This document shows positions 1 to 4,793 of a stretch of DNA of 5,504 nucleotides, in pieces. A model generated the notes under the pieces. The model saw only the letters and a program-made list of their open reading frames with translations, had not been told where the DNA came from and did no database searches. The translations under genes and the position numbers were made by a program. The stretch is taken from NCBI GenBank assembly GCA_947177115.1, contig CAMWTG010000194.1:1-5504 (forward strand), in the 5' to 3' direction. Each line of letters starts with the position of its first letter. Position 1 is the stretch's first letter. This DNA comes from an uncultured Clostridia bacterium. GTDB taxonomy: Bacteria > Bacillota > Clostridia > Oscillospirales > Oscillospiraceae.

Positions 1-3
1 ATA

Positions 4-888
4 CTAGACAGGATATATGCTCCTTTCTTCGCTTTCGCGCTTTACAGCGCTAAATTGTCCTCTGGTTATAGTATAGCCGGTTTGAGGTTCTTTTGCAAGA
101 GGTTTTTCGGAAATTTTTTGATTATTTTTTACCTGCGTCTGGTCGTACTGCCGAATGGCAGTTCCAATCTCCATCAGGGCTTCCATAGAAACCGCACTGG
201 CGGCGCTGCCCAGGTGATGGAGGACGGTGGGGGTGGAAAATTCGGAAATGCCCGCAAAATCCTCGGCGTCCAGATAGTCCATGGGGTCCAGGCCGCAGCG
301 GGTGAGAAGGGTGTACTGGACGCTTGCGGTCATAAGGCCGCGGAAGCGCACCTCCAAATTCAAATCGTCCAGTTCTTCCAAAAAGCTGTCCCTGGTATCA
401 TAGGCAAGGTCGCTCAAACGGTCACGATAGACCTCATCCACGGCATGACGGGCCAACTCCATGATCTGGTCGCCAATGTCTCCGCCCGTATCGGGACCAT
501 ATCGCTTTCTCAGGGCAGCGAGGACGGCAGGGTGGTGTTCCTTCCGCATCTGCCACAGGTACGGCTCCCGCGCCCCGCGCACAGGGCGGGTGTCCGCATA
601 GTCATAGACATACTCCAGACCGGGCTTGCCCCGCTTGTCTTTTCGGATGACCGCGATGCCCTTGGAACCGGGCTTGATCCAGCGGCGCATAGTGCCATTC
701 CACAATTCCATGCTGGCGCAGGCGGTGGCGTCCGGGCGCTGGGCGTAGATCAGCAGTTGTTCGTCAAACGGGTATTTGTAGAGCCGGGAGGCCGTGTCCA
801 GGTACCGCATCCAGCCGTCAGCGTCCCGCGTGACGGCTTGGGCGGTCTGATTTGCCAACTCGGATATTTTTTGCAGTTTATACGCCAT
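4..888 (-). CDS. ArdC-like N-terminal protein of an integrative conjugative element, probably a shortened form of a large SNF2/DUF3849-type protein
   Basis: A 294-residue protein starting at the ATG at 888, where AAGGAGG lies 5 bases upstream. Residues 38-83 read FDEQLLIYAQRPDAT, then a Trp, then GSKGIAVI. This matches the pattern of the ArdC-type single-stranded-DNA-binding N-terminal domain (NxLLxxQRPDATxxAGxxxW...GxKGI). Residues 84-250 are mixed helical, with many acidic and aromatic residues (FLEELDDLNLEVRFR at 169-183, TASVQYTLLTRCGLDPMDYL at 187-206). From about residue 252 the protein becomes a Lys/Gln/Asn/Thr-rich linker encoded by AT-rich DNA, then ends at a TAG (4-6). From memory, this N-terminus in Tn1549-like elements usually continues into a protein of well over 1,000 residues with helicase and methylase-like parts. 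Here it stops early, through natural splitting, a frameshift or an insertion just beyond the window. ArdC homologues are linked to anti-restriction and protection of incoming DNA. That role here is inferred. Confidence 0.78.
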   Translation of the reverse strand: MAYKLQKISELANQTAQAVTRDADGWMRYLDTASRLYKYPFDEQLLIYAQRPDATACASMELWNGTMRRWIKPGSKGIAVIRKDKRGKPGLEYVYDYADTRPVRGAREPYLWQMRKEHHPAVLAALRKRYGPDTGGDIGDQIMELARHAVDEVYRDRLSDLAYDTRDSFLEELDDLNLEVRFRGLMTASVQYTLLTRCGLDPMDYLDAEDFAGISEFSTPTVLHHLGSAASAVSMEALMEIGTAIRQYDQTQVKNNQKISEKPLAKEPQTGYTITRGQFSAVKRESEERSIYPV

Positions 889-893
889 AGGCT

Positions 894-900
894 CCTCCTT
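894..900 (-). promoter_or_regulatory. Ribosome binding site that fixes the start at 888
   Basis: The minus strand reads AAGGAGG, a full Shine-Dalgarno match, 5 bases before the ATG at 888. It rules out the in-frame ATG codons further upstream (903 and 936). The first of these would place this site inside the coding sequence, and the second lies inside the terminator hairpin. Confidence 0.88.
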
Positions 901-904
901 CATT

Positions 905-955
905 ATAAAATAAAATGAGCCGAAGGAAACGGTCATACACCGTTCACTTCGGCTC
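905..955 (-). terminator. Strong factor-independent terminator between the operon and the ArdC-like gene
   Basis: On the minus strand GAGCCGAAG (955-947) pairs perfectly over 9 bases with CTTCGGCTC (925-917). After one mismatch the stem continues for 6 more pairs (GAACGG with CCGTTT, one G-T), closing a 7-base loop. The 3' arm is followed by ATTTTATTTTAT, the T-rich tract expected of a terminator reading in the minus direction. The plus-strand side has no T-tract after 955, so the signal is directional. It begins 14 bases after the stop of the lysine-rich gene. It ends 16 bases before the next start codon, so the downstream gene depends on read-through or on a separate promoter. Confidence 0.88.
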
Positions 956-969
956 CTGGAAAACAGTGT

Positions 970-1470
970 TCAGTTGAGATCGTCCGGCTGCTCCCATGGG
1001 GAAAGCCCCATTTGCTCCCAGGTCACACCATAGGGCGCGCCGCCGGAGGTATAACCGGCAATAAAATAAAAATAATCGTTCTGATCGGGGTTTTGAAATT
1101 CTGCCTGCCGCTTTGCCGCCCTGCGCTTGGCCCGGCGTTTCAGCTTTTTCGCCCTCTGCTGCTGGGCGTATGCCTGGACAGCCCGTTTCTCGGCAGCGAT
1201 CTGCTCATCTGTGAATGTCAGTCCCAGCAGTTGCAGCTCCGCCAATGTCTGCATACGATCCGTGGCAAATTTCTTCCGATACGCCTTTAGGACGTTATCA
1301 CCGTCATACGAGGCAAGCCACTTACGGGCTTTTTCCAGCCGTTCCGCTTGGGGCATGGCCTTTTTCGCCGCTTTTCCCTTCAATTTCTTTTTCTTCTTTT
1401 TCTTTTTTGGGCGCTGTTCCGGCGCTGCCGCTGGCGGCATCCCTTCCGGTGTGGTTTCCTTTACTGGCAT
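970..1470 (-). CDS. Lysine-rich protein of unknown function with C-terminal FIAGYTSGGAPYGVTWE motif
   Basis: A 166-residue protein of unknown function. The chosen start is the ATG at 1470, with GAGGA 4 bases upstream. An in-frame GTG at 1494 is a possible alternative that adds 8 residues. Residues 1-20 are Pro/Ala/Glu-rich, followed by eight consecutive lysines (22-29). A helical middle (41-95) carries YDGDNVLKAYRKKF (55-68) and LAELQLLGL (77-85). Residues 96-122 are a strongly basic helix (KKLKRRAKRRAAKRQ, 108-122). The end (133-156) is aromatic and Gly-rich, FYFIAGYTSGGAPYGVTW followed by EQMGL. From memory, a similar 'FIAGYTSGGAPYGVTWEE' ending occurs in uncharacterised proteins of Firmicutes chromosomes, phages and mobile elements. 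The heavy positive charge suggests nucleic-acid binding, which is inference. The gene is followed by the terminator at 955-905. Confidence 0.8.
   Translation of the reverse strand: MPVKETTPEGMPPAAAPEQRPKKKKKKKKLKGKAAKKAMPQAERLEKARKWLASYDGDNVLKAYRKKFATDRMQTLAELQLLGLTFTDEQIAAEKRAVQAYAQQQRAKKLKRRAKRRAAKRQAEFQNPDQNDYFYFIAGYTSGGAPYGVTWEQMGLSPWEQPDDLN
1402..1408 (-). other. A AAA AAG slippery heptamer in the poly-lysine tract
   Basis: At codons 21-23 of the lysine-rich gene the reading frame is CC-A AAA AAG, the same heptamer in the same phase as known -1 slip sites such as E. coli dnaX. A -1 slip would add 26 codons rich in Glu/Lys/Gly and stop at TAA (1324-1322), giving a product of about 49 residues. 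I see no convincing upstream Shine-Dalgarno-like stimulator and no strong downstream hairpin. A lysine run naturally produces this sequence, so function is doubtful. Confidence 0.25.
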
Positions 1471-1508
1471 GGCTTCCTCAAACAACAGCTTCACCCCCTG
1501 ACGGGGAT

Positions 1509-1537
1509 ATTCTACCACAGCGGGCCAGTATGGGCAA
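1509..1537 (-). promoter_or_regulatory. Possible promoter for the lysine-rich gene
   Basis: The minus strand carries TTGCCC (1537-1532), a 17-base spacer and TAGAAT (1514-1509). These match the sigma-A consensus at 4 of 6 and 5 of 6 positions. It sits in the 83-base gap between the 91-residue gene and the ATG at 1470, the widest gap in the operon. The expected start of transcription, near 1502, falls in a short inverted repeat CCCC-GTCA-GGGG (1506-1495). The match is reasonable but short enough to arise by chance. Confidence 0.35.
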
Positions 1538-1553
1538 GGGGCGGGAGCGCCGC

Positions 1554-1829
1554 TTATCTCCCCAGCCGCTTTTGGGTCATCCGGGCCAGCACTTCCAACT
1601 GCGCCGGAGTAGGTTTGCGGGGCGGCGATACCTTCAGCCACTTCTTGGGCAGTTCAAAGGTCAGACCGCCCCAGCCATTGGCGGCAGTTTGGCGCACCTG
1701 CTCCGGGTGGGTCTGGCACAGCTCCAGAAGCTGACGTTTCAAAGCCTCGTTGTGGGTATAGACGCTGGCCGTGCGCTCTGCCTCATTGAAGTTGATAACC
1801 GTCTCTTTCTCAATATTGGACAGTTTCAT
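1554..1829 (-). CDS. Small protein of unknown function in the conjugative element operon
   Basis: A 91-residue protein that I cannot assign to a named family. It starts at the ATG at 1829, 4 bases after the stop of the preceding gene. The ribosome site is weak (AGGGA or GGTGA in the overlap region), so translational coupling is likely. The N-terminal half (KETVINFNEAERTASVYTHN, residues 8-27) looks like beta strands. It is followed by a helix ALKRQLLELCQ (29-39) and then GGLTFELPKKWLKV (54-67) with a basic Pro-rich end. No signal peptide, membrane segment or cysteine motif is present, with a single Cys at 38, so it is probably a soluble cytoplasmic protein. From memory, close relatives occur as small hypothetical genes in Tn1549-like elements near topB. 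A DNA- or protein-binding role would be guesswork. Confidence 0.8.
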   Translation of the reverse strand: MKLSNIEKETVINFNEAERTASVYTHNEALKRQLLELCQTHPEQVRQTAANGWGGLTFELPKKWLKVSPPRKPTPAQLEVLARMTQKRLGR

Positions 1830-1833
1830 ATCA

Positions 1834-2235
1834 TCACCGTCCCTGTTCGGGGTGTTTTCCGGGAGGCTGTGTATCCTGCTTTCCGGCTTCCTCCTGATAC
1901 TGCCGCAGGGTGTCCCGCAGGGAGGGCTTGGGGGCCTCGTTGTTGATAACGCCGTCGATCTGGTTGTAGTTGCCCTCCGCGCTCATTTCAGCGGCGGCAA
2001 GGTGATCCCCTGGCCGGATAGCCCTGACCTCGCAGACCGGCTTGAACTTCTCGGCCTCATGGTAAAGCGCCTGACGGCGGGTATCGTTAATCAAGCCCAA
2101 CTGCTGGGCCATGTCCAGAGCGCCAATATAACTCCAATACCATGCCAGTTTTGCCTCCGCGCTGATACTGGCCTTGCCGATTTCCCGAACGGTTTCATCC
2201 CGCATACCGGCAATAACCTGTTCCACGTCACGCAT
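1834..2235 (-). CDS. Helical protein of unknown function in the conjugative element operon
   Basis: A 133-residue protein of unknown function. The frame is open upstream as far as an ATG at 2328, but the ATG at 2235 is preferred. It has GGAGGG 8 bases upstream and lies 4 bases after the stop of the HTH gene, whereas the longer start would overlap that gene by about 90 bases. Residues 1-60 look wholly helical and carry an aromatic stretch LAWYWSYIGALDMAQQLGLI (30-49). This is too short and too broken by charge to be a clear membrane segment. Residues 65-100 are mixed. The last 30 residues (PKPSLRDTLRQYQEEAG and a Gln/Pro-rich end) look like an exposed tail. The tight spacing to both neighbours places it in the topB operon. 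I do not recognise a catalytic motif. Confidence 0.82.
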   Translation of the reverse strand: MRDVEQVIAGMRDETVREIGKASISAEAKLAWYWSYIGALDMAQQLGLINDTRRQALYHEAEKFKPVCEVRAIRPGDHLAAAEMSAEGNYNQIDGVINNEAPKPSLRDTLRQYQEEAGKQDTQPPGKHPEQGR

Positions 2236-2239
2236 AGTT

Positions 2240-2674
2240 TCAACCCTCCGTCCCGCTGGCGGTGTGGTTCCGCATGGATGCCTCTGCCACACGCAGCAGA
2301 TCATCATAAACGGCATTGACGGCGGCAATCACGGCGCAGACCGCATCATCCACCGCCGTCAGCACCTCCGGGCTTTCTTCCCCGGCCAATTCCAGCAGGG
2401 CCTCCACCGTGTCCGGGGACAGCCCCAGCTTCACCGCCAGCCCCTCGGTGTCGGGGATTCCGTCCCCATCCTCCAGAAACCAGTCATAGGGCATCCCGAA
2501 AAAGTGGGCGATCTCCCGGAACTGGTACACGTTGGGGGTGCTGATACCGTTGAGCCAACGGCTCACGGTGGGGACGGACACGCCCAGGTGACGGGCCAGT
2601 TCCCCGCGCTCCACGCCGCTGACAGAGAGAAGCTGTTTCAAGCGGCGGTCAAATTTATCAATGCCTTGATTCAT
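2240..2674 (-). CDS. XRE-family helix-turn-helix DNA-binding protein
   Basis: A 144-residue protein with a Cro/CI-type DNA-binding domain in its first 68 residues. Helix 1 is FDRRLKQLLSVSG (8-20). The helix-turn-helix is GELARHLGVSVPTVSRWLNG (24-43), with recognition helix VPTVSRWLNG, then TPNVYQFREIAHFFGMPYDWFL (46-67). This is the usual fold of XRE regulators. The remaining 75 residues are acidic and helical (VKLGLSPDTVEALLELA; VLTAVDDAVCAVIAAVNAVYDDLL) and may serve for dimerisation or ligand sensing. The ATG at 2674 is chosen because AAGGAA lies 7 bases upstream. A GTG at 2680 would have only 1 base of spacing. The start lies 2 bases after the topB stop. Its place inside the operon fits a regulator of the element's own transfer genes, but no operator could be identified. 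Confidence 0.9.
   Translation of the reverse strand: MNQGIDKFDRRLKQLLSVSGVERGELARHLGVSVPTVSRWLNGISTPNVYQFREIAHFFGMPYDWFLEDGDGIPDTEGLAVKLGLSPDTVEALLELAGEESPEVLTAVDDAVCAVIAAVNAVYDDLLRVAEASMRNHTASGTEG
2244..2249 (-). promoter_or_regulatory. Ribosome binding site that fixes the start at 2235
   Basis: The minus strand reads GGAGGG 8 bases before the ATG at 2235, inside the last codons of the HTH gene. It decides against the much longer in-frame start at 2328 and implies coupled translation of the two genes. Confidence 0.8.
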
Positions 2675-2676
2675 TC

Positions 2677-4782
2677 TCACGTTCCTTTCCTTGGTTTATT
2701 GTTAAATTCCAGCTTATAGTGGACATATTTGCCTCCATCATCATCCAGTACAATGGTGGCGTCGTATAACACGCCCTTCTTTTCGGAGAACAGGCCCGTG
2801 ACCTTGACGCGCCCATTTTTCAGCAGGGCGGCGGCGATTTTTTTGGTCAGTTCCTTCCGCTTGCCGGTAAAGAAGCGGTCATTCTTCCACATGGCGAAGC
2901 CGCAGGAGGGCGTGTCATGGTAGCCCTCACAGAAAAAACTCTTTTTACCCTCCACCACGTTTTTCCCGCAGCGGGGACATACGCCTACAACCGTCCGGCC
3001 GGTGCCGGACAGCGCGGCGGAGGCCGCCTGCGTCCCGGCATAGGCTTTTACAAGGGCCGTCAGCATTTCCGAAATCCCGGCCATAAATTCGGAGGGGGCA
3101 AGCTGGCCCCGCTCCACCTCGCCCAGCTTTTCTTCCCATTGGGCAGTCAGCTTGGCGGATTTCAGTTGGTCAGGCATGACACGAATCAACTCCATACCCT
3201 TTTGTGTAGGGACAAGGCGTTTCTTCTGCCGTTCCGCAAAGCCGGAGCGCACCAGACGCTCAATCATCCCGGCACGGGTGGCGGGAGTACCCAGCCCGAC
3301 CCGCTCCACATCCTCCAGCTTGGCAAAATCCTCGGCGCTGGCGTGTTCCATAGCCGCAAGCAAAGTGTCCTCGGTGAACCGGGCAGGCGGGGCCGTAGCG
3401 CCCTCATGGAGCGCGGCGGCAGCACTGTCAAACCGCTGCCCCTCGGACAGTTCCGGGAGCGGCGGGGTTTGTTCCTCCTGTTTCGGCTTTCGTTTCAGCG
3501 TATCAAGATACGCACTCTCCACCGCTTTCCAGCCCTGCGCCAGCGTTGTCCGGCCCTTGGCAGTAAACGGAGCGCCGCCGCACTCCAGTACGGCGGCGCT
3601 CTCGGTGTAAGTATGTGCCTTACCCACGGCGCACAGCAGACGGACGGCGATCATATGAAGAATATTCCGTTCCCCCGTGGGAAGGGTGGCGAGATCGGCC
3701 CGTCCCGCCTCCGCCGTGGGCAGAAGGGCATGGTGGTCGCTCACCTTGGCGTCGTTTACCACTTGGGCGGCGTTGGCGGGGTATTCCCCGGAGAGGCCCA
3801 GCATCCCCGCCGCCACAGCACACAGATCAGGAACCTTTTCCGCCATGTCAGAGGTCAGATAGCGGCTGTCCGTCCGGGGATAAGTTGCCAGCTTTTTCTC
3901 ATAAAGAAGCTGAACATAGTCGAGGGTCTGCTGGGCGGTGTAGTCGAACAGGCGGTTGGCCTCCCGCTGGAGGGTGGTCAGGTCATAGAGTTTCGGGGGG
4001 CGTTCGGTCTTTTCCTTTCGCTCCACAGACCGCACAACGGCGCTCCCGCCGTCACAGGCCATACGCAGCTTATCCGCATCCGGCTTTTTGGAAAACCGAT
4101 CACTGACCGCCCGGAAGTCCCCGCAGTCCAGTTCCACCGTGTAGAACTTCTCCCGTTTGAAGCCGGTAATCGCTTCCTCCCGCTCCACCAGAAGTGCCAG
4201 CGTGGGGGTCAGCACCCGGCCCACATTCAGCGTCCGGCCCTGATAGAGCGTAGTAAAAAGCCGGGTGGCATTGATGCCCACCAGCCAATCCGCCTGAGAG
4301 CGGCACAGCGCCGCCGCATAGAGGTTGTCATAGCAGGCGCTGTCGGTAAGATTATCAAAGCCCTTGCGGATTGCGGATTCCTCCATTGAGGAAATCCACA
4401 GCCGTTGGACAGGCTTGGTACACCCGGCCCTCTGATAGACCAGCCGAAAAATCAGTTCCCCCTCGCGCCCCGCATCGGTGGCACACACCAGGGATTCCAC
4501 ATCAGGCCGCTTCATCAGTTCTGCCAGCGTGCCAAACTGCTTCTTTGTGTTCGGCAGTACGCTGTACTGCCACTGTCGGGGGATAATGGGCAAATCCTCA
4601 TAGGCCCATTTGGAATACCGGGGGTCATAGGCGTCGGCGTTGGCAAGGTCCACCAGATGCCCCACGCACCAGCTCACTAGCCACCCGCTGCCCTCGGTAT
4701 AGCCGTCCCGCCGCGCTCCCGCCCCTAGCACCTTCGCCAGATTCATAGCAACAGAGGGCTTTTCCGCAATCACAAGCCGCAT
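2677..4782 (-). CDS. topB: DNA topoisomerase III (type IA)
   Basis: A complete 701-residue type IA topoisomerase, the usual length for topoisomerase III of Gram-positive conjugative elements. It cuts one DNA strand through a 5'-phosphotyrosine and passes another strand through the gap. The Toprim domain starts at residue 1 (LVIAEKPSVA, with Glu7 and Lys8) and includes CATDAGREGELIFR (100-113, metal-binding acidic residues around Asp103 and Glu107). The active-site tyrosine is Tyr301 in TYPRTDSRYLTSDM (300-313). GLGTPATRAGMIERL (496-510) is a further family hallmark. A zinc-ribbon-like segment holds Cys602, Cys605, Cys618 and Cys627, followed by a C-terminal repeat-like domain (FFTGKRKELTKKIAAAL to the end). 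No active-site residue is missing. AAGGAGG (4793-4787) precedes the ATG and overlaps the stop of the DUF4366 gene. In conjugative elements this enzyme is thought to untangle DNA during transfer or replication. Confidence 0.97.
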   Translation of the reverse strand: MRLVIAEKPSVAMNLAKVLGAGARRDGYTEGSGWLVSWCVGHLVDLANADAYDPRYSKWAYEDLPIIPRQWQYSVLPNTKKQFGTLAELMKRPDVESLVCATDAGREGELIFRLVYQRAGCTKPVQRLWISSMEESAIRKGFDNLTDSACYDNLYAAALCRSQADWLVGINATRLFTTLYQGRTLNVGRVLTPTLALLVEREEAITGFKREKFYTVELDCGDFRAVSDRFSKKPDADKLRMACDGGSAVVRSVERKEKTERPPKLYDLTTLQREANRLFDYTAQQTLDYVQLLYEKKLATYPRTDSRYLTSDMAEKVPDLCAVAAGMLGLSGEYPANAAQVVNDAKVSDHHALLPTAEAGRADLATLPTGERNILHMIAVRLLCAVGKAHTYTESAAVLECGGAPFTAKGRTTLAQGWKAVESAYLDTLKRKPKQEEQTPPLPELSEGQRFDSAAAALHEGATAPPARFTEDTLLAAMEHASAEDFAKLEDVERVGLGTPATRAGMIERLVRSGFAERQKKRLVPTQKGMELIRVMPDQLKSAKLTAQWEEKLGEVERGQLAPSEFMAGISEMLTALVKAYAGTQAASAALSGTGRTVVGVCPRCGKNVVEGKKSFFCEGYHDTPSCGFAMWKNDRFFTGKRKELTKKIAAALLKNGRVKVTGLFSEKKGVLYDATIVLDDDGGKYVHYKLEFNNKPRKGT
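2682..2687 (-). promoter_or_regulatory. Ribosome binding site choosing ATG 2674 over GTG 2680
   Basis: The minus strand reads AAGGAA, 7 bases before the ATG at 2674 but only 1 base before the upstream GTG at 2680. The spacing therefore favours the ATG. The site lies within the last codons of topB. Confidence 0.65.
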
Positions 4783-4786
4783 AATG

Positions 4787-4793
4787 CCTCCTT
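4787..4793 (-). promoter_or_regulatory. Ribosome binding site of topB overlapping the upstream stop codon
   Basis: The minus strand reads AAGGAGG, 4 bases before the topB ATG at 4782. Its first two bases are part of the TAA stop (4794-4792) of the DUF4366 gene. This arrangement suggests that translation of the two genes is coupled. Confidence 0.8.

Noticed and set aside
902..907. TATAAT on the minus strand as a promoter for the ArdC-like gene
   Set aside because: It has no usable -35 at 16-18 bases, overlaps the terminator T-tract and would start RNA inside the Shine-Dalgarno, so it was not annotated as a promoter.
55..918. A 287-codon open frame on the plus strand opposite the ArdC-like gene
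   Set aside because: It shadows a gene with clear family features, crosses the terminator hairpin and shows no domain of its own.
889..936. A 16-residue N-terminal extension of the ArdC-like protein starting at 936
   Set aside because: That start lies inside the terminator stem-loop, and the AAGGAGG at 900-894 points to the ATG at 888.
947..959. A 13-base identity (cttcggctcctgg) shared with 4858-4870
   Set aside because: It is short and GC-rich. One copy is the terminator stem and the other is coding for the acidic tail, so chance is the simplest explanation.
1471..1641. A 57-residue N-terminal extension of the lysine-rich protein
   Set aside because: It would overlap the end of the 91-residue gene, is Ala/Gly/Pro-rich without structure, and lacks a ribosome site. 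ATG 1470, or possibly GTG 1494, is better.
1215..1946. A 243-codon plus-strand frame crossing three minus-strand genes
   Set aside because: It runs opposite three tightly packed genes and has an unnatural Pro/Phe/Ser-rich product, with no supporting motif or ribosome site.
2236..2328. A 31-residue N-terminal extension of the 133-residue protein
   Set aside because: It would overlap the HTH gene by about 90 bases, its residues look like out-of-frame translation, and GGAGGG is correctly placed for the ATG at 2235.
2917..4389. A 490-codon open frame on the plus strand, antisense to topB
   Set aside because: It lies wholly opposite a certain gene, has low-complexity Arg/Gly/His-rich composition, no recognisable domain and no good ribosome site. 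GC-rich DNA makes long antisense frames common.
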